DNA of 64,000 nt from an uncultured Collinsella sp. Lineage in GTDB: Bacteria > Actinomycetota > Coriobacteriia > Coriobacteriales > Coriobacteriaceae. Shown here piece after piece: positions 24,540 through 32,459 of the stretch; the first letter of the stretch is position 1, and each line of letters opens with the position of its first letter. Under the pieces are notes generated by a model, which was not told where the DNA came from, made no database searches, and worked only from the letters and a program-made list of their open reading frames with translations. The DNA lies in assembly GCA_902494555.1 (NCBI GenBank), contig CABUTR010000007.1, positions 16,217 to 80,216 of the forward strand, in the 5' to 3' direction. Position numbers and translations under genes: made by a program.

Positions 24540-26006
24540 ATGCGTATCTACAACAGCGCTACCCATAAAAAGGAAGAGTTCCAGCCCATCGAGTCCGGCA
24601 AGGTCCGCATGTACGTGTGTGGCCCCACGGTCTACGACAACATCCACATCGGCAATGCCCGCACGTTCATCAGCTTTGACGTGATTCGTCGCTGGCTCAT
24701 CGCGAGCGGCTACGAGGTCACGTTCGCCCAGAACCTCACCGATGTCGATGACAAGATCATCAAACGCGCCAACGAGCAGGGCCGCACGGCCGCCGAGGTC
24801 GCGACGGAGTTCTCCGACAAGTTCATCGGCGTCATGCGTGCCGCCAACGTGCTCGATCCCGATGTGCGCCCCCGCGCCACCAAGGAGATCGGCCCCATGA
24901 TCGCTATGATCAAGACGCTTATCGAGCAGGGCCATGCCTACGCCGCCGATAACGGCGACGTGTACTTTGCCGTGCGCAGCGATCCCAACTATGGTCAGGT
25001 CTCGGGCCGCAACATCGACGACCTTATGGTCGGCGCGCGCATCGAGGAGAACGAGGACAAGAACGACCCGCTCGACTTTGCCCTGTGGAAGGCCGCCAAG
25101 CCCGGCGAGCCCAGCTGGCCGAGCCCCTGGGGCGAGGGCCGTCCCGGTTGGCACACCGAGTGCGCCGCCATGGTGCACCGCTACCTGGGCACCCCGATCG
25201 ACATCCACGGCGGCGGCTCCGACCTTGCCTTCCCGCATCACGAGAACGAGTGCGCCCAGGCTACCTGCGCCTGGCACCAGGGCTTCTCCAACACCTGGAT
25301 GCACACGGGCATGCTGCTGGTTGACGGCGAGAAGATGTCCAAGTCGCTCGGCAACTTCTTTACGCTGGCCGAGGTCCTCGAGCAGCATTCCGCCGCGGCC
25401 CTGCGCCTGCTGATGCTGCAGACGAGCTATCGCTCGCCGCTCGACTTCTCCTGGGAGCGCCTGGAGGGTGCCGAGAACTCGCTCACGCGTATCGCCGGTA
25501 CGGTCGAGAACCTGCGCTGGGCTGCGAACCATGCGACGGCCGATGCCGATGAGGCAGCATCCGAGGCGTTTGCCGCCAAGGCCGCCGAGGCCCGTGCCAC
25601 CTTTAAGGAGTGCATGGACGACGACTTTAACACCGCCGGTGCCATGGGTGCCGTCTTTGGCTTTGTGACCGAGTGCAACCAGTACCTGGAGCAGGCGGGC
25701 GACGCTGCCGACAAGGCCGCCGCGCTTGCCGCCGCCGATACGCTGGTCGATCTGCTCGATACGTTTGGCGTTGAGCTCCCCGAGCCCAAGGTCGAGCTGC
25801 CGCTGGGTCTGCTGGGCGTTGCCGCCGGCCTGGTCGCCTACACGGGCGACGACGTGGACGAGGCCGCTGCCAAGATTCTCGAGGCCCGCGCCGAGGCCCG
25901 TGCCGCCAAGAACTGGGATCTGGCAGACGCCATCCGCGACCAGCTCAAGGACCTGGGCCTGACGATTGAAGATACTGCCGCGGGCACCCGCATCAAGACT
26001 CTCTAA
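24540..26006 (+). CDS. cysS: Cysteinyl-tRNA synthetase
   Basis: Class-I synthetase for cysteine, 488 residues. It has MYVCGPTVYDNIHIGNART with zinc ligand Cys27 and HIGN at 36-39, GWHTECAAM and HHENECAQ with the other zinc ligands, and GEKMSKSLGN near 262. The helical C-domain ends with AKNWDLADAIRDQLKDLGL. The ispF-cysS order is common among Gram-positives. An R1 palindrome follows 22 bases after the stop. Confidence 0.96.
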   Translation: MRIYNSATHKKEEFQPIESGKVRMYVCGPTVYDNIHIGNARTFISFDVIRRWLIASGYEVTFAQNLTDVDDKIIKRANEQGRTAAEVATEFSDKFIGVMRAANVLDPDVRPRATKEIGPMIAMIKTLIEQGHAYAADNGDVYFAVRSDPNYGQVSGRNIDDLMVGARIEENEDKNDPLDFALWKAAKPGEPSWPSPWGEGRPGWHTECAAMVHRYLGTPIDIHGGGSDLAFPHHENECAQATCAWHQGFSNTWMHTGMLLVDGEKMSKSLGNFFTLAEVLEQHSAAALRLLMLQTSYRSPLDFSWERLEGAENSLTRIAGTVENLRWAANHATADADEAASEAFAAKAAEARATFKECMDDDFNTAGAMGAVFGFVTECNQYLEQAGDAADKAAALAAADTLVDLLDTFGVELPEPKVELPLGLLGVAAGLVAYTGDDVDEAAAKILEARAEARAAKNWDLADAIRDQLKDLGLTIEDTAAGTRIKTL

Positions 26007-26028
26007 TCCCCGCGGGTTTCCCAAGCAC

Positions 26029-26131
26029 CCGACCGCCCGAGCCACGGCACCTTGCCTTTCAATTGTCGGGCATGACCTCAAGGTCTATGCCCTCCTCTTT
26101 CAAGGCAATCTGCCGCACCTCGGGCGGTCGG
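26029..26131. repeat. R1 palindromic element, copy 3
   Basis: 103-bp nested palindrome between cysS and rlmB. Perfect 13-bp outer arms CCGACCGCCCGAG/CTCGGGCGGTCGG differ entirely from copies 1 and 2, yet pair perfectly. The core GGCATGACC..AAGGTC-ATGCC and the two GGCA-nnn-TGCC mini-hairpins are shared, with the two mini-hairpins swapped between arms. Confidence 0.75.
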
Positions 26132-26173
26132 TCTATTTGTTTCGTTTGATAATTGTGTTAAGGAGGCCGTTTT

Positions 26174-27094
26174 ATGGCCGACAATCGCAAGCGTGCACCG
26201 CGTGGAGGTAAGCAAGCTGCTTCTGGCTCGCGTCCGATTCGCCGCAATGACCGCGCTGTCGCTTCCAAGGGCCAGTGCGAGCGCTCCCAAGCCCAGGCTG
26301 CGCGTCCGCAGCGAGATCGCAACCGCGACAACATTCAGGTCCCCAAGGGCGAGTTTATCGAAGGTCGCCGTGCTGCCGCCGAGGCCCTGCGCACCGGCTT
26401 TCCCGTCAAGTGCGCGCTCATCGCCGAGGGCGGGGAGCGCGATGCTGCCTTGTCGCGCCTGGTCGACGACCTCAACGCCGCGGGTGTCCGCATTAAGTAT
26501 GTGCCGCGCGCGCAGCTCGATGCGCTGTCGAGCCATGGCGCTCACCAGGGCATTGCGCTCGAGGTGGGTAATTTCCCCTATGCTGATGTCGCCGATATCC
26601 TCGATCGCGCGGGTGACGGACCGGCGCTCGTCGTCGTGCTCGACCATGTGACCGACGATGGCAACTTTGGTGCGATCGTGCGCTCCGCCGAGGTCGTGGG
26701 CGCGGCGGGCGTCATCATTGCAAACAAGCGCGCCGCCGGTGTGACCGTGGGCAGCTACAAAACCTCTGCTGGTGCCGTCATGCACCTGCCCATTGCGCAG
26801 GTTCCCAATATCGCCCGAGCGCTTGACGACCTCAAGGCCGCCGGCTTTTGGGTGGGCGGTGCTTCCGAGCACGCCGAGGGCAGCTGCTGGGATGCTCCCT
26901 TCGAGGGCCGCGTGGCGCTCGTCATGGGCTCCGAGGGCGACGGTATCTCGCGCCTGGTGCTCGAGAAATGCGACTTTTTGACCAAGCTTCCCCAGCGCGG
27001 CATGACCGAGAGTCTCAACGTTGCCCAGGCAACGACGGCGCTGTGCTTTGAGTGGCTGCGCCGCAACGCCGGCGAACTCATGGGGGAGGAGTAG
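26174..27094 (+). CDS. rlmB: 23S rRNA 2'-O-ribose methyltransferase, TrmH/RlmB family
   Basis: SpoU-class methyltransferase of 306 residues. Residues 1-55 are a basic, disordered extension. Residues 58-130 form the L30e-like substrate-binding domain (EGRRAAAEALRTGFPVKCALIAEGG). The trefoil-knot domain has VVVLDHVTDDGNFGAIVRSAEVVG, VMGSEGDGISRLVLEKCD and GMTESLNVAQATTALCFEWLR. G2251 of 23S rRNA is the usual target (family knowledge). AAGGAGG site. The NYN gene follows 3 bases later. Confidence 0.9.
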   Translation: MADNRKRAPRGGKQAASGSRPIRRNDRAVASKGQCERSQAQAARPQRDRNRDNIQVPKGEFIEGRRAAAEALRTGFPVKCALIAEGGERDAALSRLVDDLNAAGVRIKYVPRAQLDALSSHGAHQGIALEVGNFPYADVADILDRAGDGPALVVVLDHVTDDGNFGAIVRSAEVVGAAGVIIANKRAAGVTVGSYKTSAGAVMHLPIAQVPNIARALDDLKAAGFWVGGASEHAEGSCWDAPFEGRVALVMGSEGDGISRLVLEKCDFLTKLPQRGMTESLNVAQATTALCFEWLRRNAGELMGEE

Positions 27095-27097
27095 CGC

Positions 27098-27775
27098 ATG
27101 TCCAAAAAGAACCGTGCGAAGTCCAAGGCCAAGCGCTTTGGCGAGGGCTCGGCCAAGCCGATTGTTTCGGCCGCGACCTACGGCGTGGGCGGCAATGCGT
27201 TTGCGCAGGCTATCGCCGATCCAGTCTCGACAGTGCATTCCAACAAACCCGAGCTGTTGGTGGTCGACGGCTACAATGTGATCCACTGCACGCCGCGCTA
27301 CGAAAAGCTCGTGTACGACCATTCCGACGATCCGTATTCCAGCGACGTTCACGATATGGCGCGCACCGCCCTCATTAACGACGTGGCGGCGTTTGCCCAG
27401 GGCCGTTACGAGGCCGTGATCGTGTTCGACGGCGCGGGCAACATCTCCAGCGAGCGTCCCAACCTGCCGGCCCGCGGCGTGCGCATCGAGTTCTCGCCGA
27501 CGGGTGTTTCGGCCGACACCGTGGTGCAGAAGCTCTGCATCGAGGCGCGCGAGGAAGGCCGCGCGTGCTCCGTGGTATCGAGCGACGGCACGATCCAGGC
27601 TGTCGTCATGGGCAAGGGCGTTACGCGCATCTCGAGCCGTATGCTGGTGGACGAGATCAAACAGATCGATAACGACGTTCACGAGGCAGAGGAAGCTCCG
27701 CAGATCAAGATGACTCTAGGCAGTCGCTTGAGCCCCGATGCCCTGGCCAAGCTCAAGGCGTTGCGCGGACGGTAG
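27098..27775 (+). CDS. NYN-domain ribonuclease (YacP/Rae1 family)
   Basis: Predicted ribosome-associated endoribonuclease, 225 residues. After a basic N-terminus, LLVVDGYNVIHC is the first PIN/NYN acidic motif. ARTALINDVAAFAQGRYEAVIVFDGAG and VVSSDGTIQAVVMGKGVTRISSRMLVDEI complete the YacP pattern. B. subtilis Rae1 cleaves mRNA in the ribosomal A site. The cysS-rlmB-yacP order is the same as in Firmicutes. No clear terminator follows; a palindrome with tRNA-like sequence lies downstream. Confidence 0.88.
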   Translation: MSKKNRAKSKAKRFGEGSAKPIVSAATYGVGGNAFAQAIADPVSTVHSNKPELLVVDGYNVIHCTPRYEKLVYDHSDDPYSSDVHDMARTALINDVAAFAQGRYEAVIVFDGAGNISSERPNLPARGVRIEFSPTGVSADTVVQKLCIEAREEGRACSVVSSDGTIQAVVMGKGVTRISSRMLVDEIKQIDNDVHEAEEAPQIKMTLGSRLSPDALAKLKALRGR

Positions 27776-27813
27776 GGGATTATCCATAGATACCCGTTTC
27801 CCAATTGGCCGGC

Positions 27814-27905
27814 CCGTTGATTTGTAATCAACGGACTGTGGGTCGGCATCGCCAAAACGAATAGTTTTTGGTTCTGGCGAACAGATAAAACTATTCGTTC
27901 TGGCG
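27814..27905. repeat. Hairpin and inverted repeats upstream of tRNA-Thr(TGT)
   Basis: CCGTTGATT/AATCAACGG (27814-27834) contains TGATTTGTAATCA, identical to the anticodon-arm core of the tRNA-Thr 180 bases downstream. Then come 11-bp arms CGAATAGTTTT (27858-27868) and AAAACTATTCG (27887-27897), plus GTTCTGGCGAA twice. Confidence 0.5.
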
Positions 27906-27998
27906 AATAGTTTTGAGATGTGGTCGGTCAAAGGGTCTGTTGCGCCCCGTTCGCAATTCCTTTATCCTTAACAGGCTTCGCGCGAAAGCGCCAAGTGT

Positions 27999-28073
27999 GC
28001 CAGTGTGGCGCAACGGTAGCGCAACTGATTTGTAATCAGTGGGTTGCAGGTTCGATTCCTGTCACTGGCTCCA
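27999..28073 (+). tRNA. tRNA-Thr (anticodon TGT)
   Basis: Acceptor GCCAGTG/CACTGGC, anticodon loop TTTGTAA (TGT), T-arm TTCGATT, discriminator T and encoded CCA; 75 bases. Confidence 0.95.
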
Positions 28074-28083
28074 TGAGAGTTTC

Positions 28084-28112
28084 GGTCTCTGTTCCCCTGT
28101 GGGACAGAGCCC
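28084..28112 (+). terminator. tRNA-Thr terminator
   Basis: GG-CTCTGT...ACAGAG-CC stem with inner CCC/GGG pairs, followed by GTTTCTTTATTTT. Confidence 0.7.
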
Positions 28113-28167
28113 GTTTCTTTATTTTGTTGAGTTATCAGGCTCAGCGTCCTTCTCGTTCCCCAATTTA

Positions 28168-28305
28168 TCTCAATCTGTAACACCAAGACGGTTTAATCGT
28201 ATCTAACTGTTACAGATCGAGACAATGCCAGGTGCCAGCAGAAAAACATCTCGATCTGTAACAGATAGGGGAGGAATAACCCTCTTACTGTTACAGATCG
28301 AGACA
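28168..28305. repeat. R5 palindrome, two tandem copies
   Basis: Two 57-base units (28168-28224 and 28249-28305). Each starts TCTC(A/G)ATCTGTAACA and ends TGTTACAGATCGAGA, so each folds on itself through arms of about 15 bp. Unit interiors differ. Confidence 0.7.
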
Positions 28306-28356
28306 GAAGCCAGGGCGAGGTTGGTCATCGTCATCGAGCGAGGATTTTCGGACACA

Positions 28357-28479
28357 CGAGAGTGGAAAATCTCCCGCCTGGAGAATGAGCGTGGATAATC
28401 TGCCACTTTGGGCCCAGTGGCACGTCAAAAGTGGGAGATTATCCACGCTCGATTTCAAACGGGAGAAAATCCACGCTCG
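28357..28479. repeat. R4 nested double palindrome
   Basis: Outer 20-base arms (28357-28376 and 28460-28479; CGAGAGTGGAAAATCTCCCG on the left) enclose perfect inner 15-base arms GAGCGTGGATAATCT (28387-28401) and AGATTATCCACGCTC (28436-28450). The two arm pairs are related to each other in sequence. Confidence 0.75.
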
Positions 28480-28693
28480 GTCAAGCCAGAGAAGCCCGAT
28501 CTCGACCTATATATAGGTGCAAATGAATCGTTATCGAAGTAATATTCTGCAGGCTTACTCCACTACGCCAAAGTGTTCCCTCGGGAAATGTCACCAGTGC
28601 AGCAAAATCCACTGTCCTTCATATCCAAACTCAATAAAACCGCAGGTCAAAGGTATATAGATACGCCCGGCACCGTGTATCTAGAGGTTTTCG

Positions 28694-28723
28694 TTGACAG
28701 CCCCCAAGGTTGCATCGTATTAT
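28694..28723 (+). promoter_or_regulatory. Promoter of the tRNA-Tyr-Thr-Met cluster
   Basis: Consensus TTGACA, 18-base spacer, TATTAT. The bases before and through the -35 (GAGGTTTTCGTTGACAGC) match the rpmG promoter at all but one position. Confidence 0.8.
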
Positions 28724-28785
28724 CTTTTTCGTTCGCGGGGGCGGCGGTCCAAAAGACCAAAGAACCTGCGGATACTTGAACGATT

Positions 28786-28867
28786 GGGAGTTTGCCCGAG
28801 TGGTTAATGGGGACGGGCTGTAAACCCGTTGGCTCTGCCTACATAGGTTCGAATCCTATAGCTCCCA
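28786..28867 (+). tRNA. tRNA-Tyr (anticodon GTA)
   Basis: Acceptor GGGAGTT/AGCTCCC, anticodon loop CTGTAAA (GTA), long variable arm and T-arm TTCGAAT. CCA is not encoded (the sequence reads ACCC). Confidence 0.93.
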
Positions 28868-28877
28868 CCCGTCAAGT

Positions 28878-28953
28878 GCCTGTATAGCTCAGTCGGTAGA
28901 GCACTTCGTTGGTAACGAAGAGGTCACCAGTTCAAGTCTGGTTGCAGGCTCCA
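28878..28953 (+). tRNA. tRNA-Thr (anticodon GGT)
   Basis: Acceptor GCCTGTA/TGCAGGC, anticodon loop TTGGTAA (GGT), T-arm TTCAAGT, encoded CCA. Confidence 0.95.
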
Positions 28954-28956
28954 TCC

Positions 28957-29033
28957 GGCGGTGTAGCTCAGTTGGTTAGAGCACACGGTTCATACCCGTG
29001 GCGTCACTGGTTCGAATCCAGTCACCGCTACCA
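28957..29033 (+). tRNA. tRNA-Met (anticodon CAT, elongator type)
   Basis: Acceptor GGCGGTG/CACCGCT with a terminal G-T pair, anticodon loop TTCATAC (CAT), discriminator A, encoded CCA. The anticodon stem lacks the three G-C pairs of initiator tRNA. Confidence 0.92.
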
Positions 29034-29044
29034 TAGGTAACACG

Positions 29045-29075
29045 GTGGCTTCTCAATAGTATGTTGAGAGGCCAC
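29045..29075 (+). terminator. Hairpin between tRNA-Met and tuf
   Basis: GTGGCTTCTCAA/TTGAGAGGCCAC, 12-bp stem with one G-T pair and a 7-base loop. No T-run follows, so it may be a processing or attenuation site. TATAAA at 29081-29086 may be a tuf -10. Confidence 0.5.
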
Positions 29076-29129
29076 TATGGTATAAAGGCAAAGTCCCGTC
29101 CGGGGACGACCTGTTTAGAGGAGGGCTTT

Positions 29130-30320
29130 ATGGCCAAAGAGAAGTTTGAGCGCACTAAGCCGCATGTTAACATCGGCACCATTGGTCACGTCGACCACGG
29201 CAAGACCACGCTGACCGCTGCCATCACCAAGGTTCTCTCCGAGACCGAGGGCTGCAAGGCTGACTTCACTGCGTTCGAGAACATCGACAAGGCTCCCGAG
29301 GAGCGCGAGCGCGGCATTACGATCTCCGTCTCCCACGTCGAGTACGAGACTGCTGCCCGTCACTACGCTCACGTTGACTGCCCGGGCCACGCTGACTACG
29401 TCAAGAACATGATCTCCGGTGCTGCTCAGATGGACGGCGCTATCCTGGTCATCGCCGCTACCGACGGCCCCATGGCTCAGACCCGCGAGCACATCCTGCT
29501 CGCCCGTCAGGTCGGCGTTCCCTACATCGTCGTCTTCCTGAACAAGTGCGACATGGTCGACGATGACGAGCTCATCGACCTCGTCGAGATGGAGACCCGT
29601 GAGCTCCTCTCCGAGTACGATTTCCCCGGCGACGACATCCCCGTCATTCGTGGTTCCGCTCTGGGCGCTCTCGAGGGCGACGCCAAGTGGATGGACGCCA
29701 TTCGCGAGCTCATGAACGCCGTCGACGAGTACATCCCGACGCCTGCTCGTAACAACGACCTCCCGTTCCTGATGGCCGTTGAGGACGTTATGACCATCTC
29801 CGGCCGTGGTACCGTTGCTACCGGCCGTGTCGAGCGCGGTGAGCTCAAGCTCAACGAGCCCGTCGAGATCGTCGGCATCAAGGATACCCAGAACACCGTT
29901 GTTACCGGTATCGAGATGTTCCGTAAGTCCATGGACTTCTGCGAGGCTGGCGACAACGTCGGTCTGCTGCTCCGTGGCATCAAGCGCGAGGACATCGAGC
30001 GCGGCCAGGTTCTCTGCAAGCCCGGTTCGGTTACCCCGCACACCAAGTTCACCGGCGAGATCTACGTTCTGACCAAGGAGGAGGGCGGCCGTCACACCCC
30101 GTTCTTCGATGGTTATCGTCCTCAGTTCTACTTCCGTACCACCGACGTTACCGGTACGGTCAAGCTCCCCGAGGGCACCGAGATGGCTATGCCTGGTGAC
30201 CACATCACCATCGAGGGCGACCTCATCCACCCGATCGCCATGGAGGAGGGCCTGCGCTTCGCTATCCGCGAAGGTGGCCACACCGTCGGTTCGGGCATCG
30301 TCTCCACGATCATTGAGTAA
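29130..30320 (+). CDS. tuf: Elongation factor Tu
   Basis: GTPase that delivers aminoacyl-tRNA to the ribosome; 396 residues. G-domain motifs are GHVDHGKT (19-26), the switch-I region EERERGITI, DCPGHADYV and NKCD, followed by the two beta-barrel domains ending SGIVSTIIE. The ATG at 29130 follows GAGGAGGG; a longer open frame from 29061 has no site. tRNA genes upstream and secE-nusG downstream recall the E. coli thrU-tufB-secE order. Confidence 0.98.
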   Translation: MAKEKFERTKPHVNIGTIGHVDHGKTTLTAAITKVLSETEGCKADFTAFENIDKAPEERERGITISVSHVEYETAARHYAHVDCPGHADYVKNMISGAAQMDGAILVIAATDGPMAQTREHILLARQVGVPYIVVFLNKCDMVDDDELIDLVEMETRELLSEYDFPGDDIPVIRGSALGALEGDAKWMDAIRELMNAVDEYIPTPARNNDLPFLMAVEDVMTISGRGTVATGRVERGELKLNEPVEIVGIKDTQNTVVTGIEMFRKSMDFCEAGDNVGLLLRGIKREDIERGQVLCKPGSVTPHTKFTGEIYVLTKEEGGRHTPFFDGYRPQFYFRTTDVTGTVKLPEGTEMAMPGDHITIEGDLIHPIAMEEGLRFAIREGGHTVGSGIVSTIIE

Positions 30321-30347
30321 ATTAGCTCTTTGATATAGCTGACTTAG

Positions 30348-30383
30348 AGAACCCGGCACTTATATGGGTGCCGGGTTCTTTTC
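30348..30383 (+). terminator. tuf terminator
   Basis: AGAACCCGGCAC/GTGCCGGGTTCT perfect 12-bp stem followed by TTTTC. Confidence 0.9.
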
Positions 30384-30524
30384 TGCAATGGATATTGAGC
30401 CGTTGCTGGTGTCGAGAGGATCGATAATGGTCCTGGATGCACCGTCGATTAGCTCTCGATGGCTTCATTGATGTGTTCCAAATATGAATGGATCCACCGA
30501 GAACCAATTGACTCGAGGTTTTCA

Positions 30525-30554
30525 TTGACAGCACTTACGTGGAGCTGATAAAGT
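30525..30554 (+). promoter_or_regulatory. rpmG promoter
   Basis: TTGACA, 18-base spacer, TAAAGT, with the upstream motif GAGGTTTTCATTGACAGC shared with the tRNA-Tyr promoter. Confidence 0.7.
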
Positions 30555-30599
30555 AACAATTCGTGCCCGTACGGGGCGGAAATGAAAGGTTCAGGATAC

Positions 30600-30749
30600 A
30601 TGCGTACTCTAGTTACTCTTGCGTGCACTGAGTGCAAGCGCCGCAACTATACGACCACCAAGAACAAGTCGACCATGCCTGATCGTATGGAGATCAAGAA
30701 GTATTGCCCCTGGTGCCGTCACCACACGCTGCACAAAGAGACTCGCTAG
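30600..30749 (+). CDS. rpmG: 50S ribosomal protein L33
   Basis: 49-residue ribosomal protein, MRTLVTLACTECKRRNYTT through HHTLHKETR. Two CxxC pairs (CTEC near 9 and CPWC near 38) show the zinc-binding form of L33. It is small, but the family match is clear along its full length. AAAGG/AGGA sites precede the ATG. It lies between tuf and tRNA-Trp/secE, its usual place in Gram-positive genomes. Confidence 0.95.
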   Translation: MRTLVTLACTECKRRNYTTTKNKSTMPDRMEIKKYCPWCRHHTLHKETR

Positions 30750-30762
30750 TCTCTAGTCACAT

Positions 30763-30838
30763 ACGCCAGTAGTTCAATTGGTAGAGCATCGGTCTCCAAA
30801 ACCGAGTGTTGAGGGTTCGAGTCCTTCCTGGCGTGCCA
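30763..30838 (+). tRNA. tRNA-Trp (anticodon CCA)
   Basis: Acceptor ACGCCAG/CTGGCGT, anticodon loop CTCCAAA (CCA), T-arm TTCGAGT, discriminator G, encoded CCA. Confidence 0.95.
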
Positions 30839-30847
30839 GTCATTATT

Positions 30848-30878
30848 CCGTAAGCTCCCAATTGGGGGCTTACGGTTT
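30848..30878 (+). terminator. Hairpin after tRNA-Trp
   Basis: CCGTAAGC/GCTTACGG with inner CCC/GGG pairs, followed by TTTACTC. It is a modest terminator ahead of secE. Confidence 0.6.
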
Positions 30879-30914
30879 ACTCATGTATAAGCGCATTGCG
30901 CGGAGGTAACCCAA

Positions 30915-31253
30915 ATGGCCAACAAGAAGAACAAGAAGAAGGCTCAGCAGCAGGCGCCTGCCAACAACGCTGCCGCCAACTCCAAGGTTGAGGCCAAGAA
31001 GGCCGTTGCCAAGAAGAACGAGAAGGCTGCGAAGTCCAAGAAGAACGAGAAGCCTGGTTTCTTCGCCCGCACCAAGAAGTATTTCGCTTCGGTCAAGTCC
31101 GAGATGAAGCGTGTCACGTGGCCCGATAAGAAGGAGCTCGTGAACTACTCGGTCGTCGTTTGCGCTTCTCTGATCGTCGTCGGCGTCGTCATCGCTCTGC
31201 TCGATGCTGGCTTTGGCGAGGCTCTTGCTCTGTTCTCTGGATTGAGGGGCTAA
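30915..31253 (+). CDS. secE: Preprotein translocase subunit SecE
   Basis: Clamp subunit of the SecYEG channel. Of 112 residues, 1-48 are a Lys/Ala/Asn-rich extension. The conserved amphipathic helix FFARTKKYFASVKSEMKRVTWPDKKEL follows, then one membrane helix (about residues 77-101). The core matches single-helix SecE of Gram-positives; the long basic extension is the only unusual part. GGAGG site. nusG follows 3 bases after the stop. Confidence 0.95.
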   Translation: MANKKNKKKAQQQAPANNAAANSKVEAKKAVAKKNEKAAKSKKNEKPGFFARTKKYFASVKSEMKRVTWPDKKELVNYSVVVCASLIVVGVVIALLDAGFGEALALFSGLRG

Positions 31254-31256
31254 ACC

Positions 31257-31793
31257 ATGTCTAAGCGTTGGTACGTCGTTCACACTTACTCTGGATACGA
31301 GAACCGTGTTAAGTCCGATCTCGAGCATCGCATCGAGACCATGGGCATGCAGGACCGTATCTTTGATATCGAGATTCCTATGGAGCGCGTCACCGAGATT
31401 AAAGAGGGTGGCAAGCGTGAGACCAAGGATTCCAAGATCTTCCCGGGTTATGTCCTGGTCCGCATGGAGATGGATGACGATGCTTGGACGTGCGTTCGTA
31501 ACACGCCTGGCGTCACCGGTTTCCTAGGCGGCAACGGCAAGCCCGCTCCGCTTTCCCGCGACGAGTACAACAAGATGACTCGTCGTCCCGGTAAGGGCGA
31601 TTCGCCCAAGCGCACCTCGGTTGATATTCAGGTCGGCACGTCCGTCCGCGTCACCGATGGCCCGCTTACCGACTTTGATGGCAAGGTCTCCGAGGTTAAC
31701 ACCGAGGCTGGCAAGCTCAAGGTCACGCTGATGATCTTTGGCCGCGAGACGCCGGTCGAGCTCGACTTTAACCAGGTCGCTGTCATCGCTTAA
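31257..31793 (+). CDS. nusG: Transcription termination/antitermination protein NusG
   Basis: RNA polymerase-associated factor linking transcription to ribosome and Rho. The 178-residue protein has the NGN domain starting KRWYVVHTYSGYENRVKSDL with IFPGYVLVRM, and the C-terminal KOW domain VGTSVRVTDGPLTDFDGKVSEV. Length and order are normal. It is co-transcribed with secE. Confidence 0.97.
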   Translation: MSKRWYVVHTYSGYENRVKSDLEHRIETMGMQDRIFDIEIPMERVTEIKEGGKRETKDSKIFPGYVLVRMEMDDDAWTCVRNTPGVTGFLGGNGKPAPLSRDEYNKMTRRPGKGDSPKRTSVDIQVGTSVRVTDGPLTDFDGKVSEVNTEAGKLKVTLMIFGRETPVELDFNQVAVIA

Positions 31794-31913
31794 GTTTTCG
31801 TCCGTTCGCGCGAGCGTGCTTCTTCTGTGACTGCTCATCTCAGGAGTGCTTCTAACACGTGCGTGCTTACGATATAGCAAGTACTTCACACTCGTGATTC
31901 GAAAGGAATGACC

Positions 31914-32342
31914 ATGGCTGAGAAGAAGGTTGCCAACGTCATTAAGCTCCAGATTCCTGCTGGTGCAGCTAACCCCGCTCCTCCCGTCGGCCCCGCCCTG
32001 GGCGCTGCTGGCGTGAACATCATGCAGTTCTGCCAGGCCTTTAACGCCGAGACGCAGGACAAGAAGGGTGACATCATCCCCGTTGAGATCTCTGTCTACG
32101 AGGACAAGTCCTTCTCCTTCATCACCAAGACCCCGCCGGCGGCTCACCTCATCAAGAAGGAGCTGAACCTCAAGTCTGGTTCCGCTAAGCCCCAGGCCGA
32201 CAAGGTCGGTCAGCTCTCCCAGGAGCAGCTCACCAAGATCGCCGAGATCAAGATGCCGGACCTCAATGCCAACGACATTGACGCCGCCAAGAAGATCATC
32301 GCTGGTACCGCCCGTTCCATGGGCGTCACCATCGCTGAGTAG
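31914..32342 (+). CDS. rplK: 50S ribosomal protein L11
   Basis: Component of the GTPase-associated centre; 142 residues. The N-domain is KLQIPAGAANPAPPVGPALGAAGVNIMQFC, and the C-domain binding 23S rRNA ends IIAGTARSMGVTI. ATG 31914 is preferred to ATG 31908 because AAAGGA directly abuts the latter but is 6 bases from the former. rplA follows after 117 bases. Confidence 0.97.
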   Translation: MAEKKVANVIKLQIPAGAANPAPPVGPALGAAGVNIMQFCQAFNAETQDKKGDIIPVEISVYEDKSFSFITKTPPAAHLIKKELNLKSGSAKPQADKVGQLSQEQLTKIAEIKMPDLNANDIDAAKKIIAGTARSMGVTIAE

Positions 32343-32459
32343 CGATTTCTTATGGTAACGAAGGGTGCTCCGACCGGGGCGCCCGTTAAATGTGTGCAAT
32401 AGGGCACACGATACGATGTGGGAGGGCTCACGCCCGTTTAACCACAGGAGGTAATGCAC

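Larger units (their letters stand above)
28074..28785. other. Palindrome-rich gap between tRNA-Thr and the tRNA-Tyr cluster
   Basis: About 710 bases with no supported gene. In order: the tRNA terminator, two R5 palindromes, the nested R4 palindrome, an AT-richer stretch with tatatatagg near 28510, and the tRNA-Tyr promoter. A 68-codon frame at 28573 has no ribosome site and is not called. Confidence 0.6.

Noticed and set aside
28168..28305. Repeats considered as a CRISPR array
   Set aside because: Only four words in alternating orientation; no direct repeat-spacer pattern and no cas genes.
28573..28779. 68-codon frame before tRNA-Tyr
   Set aside because: No ribosome site and it covers the tRNA promoter.
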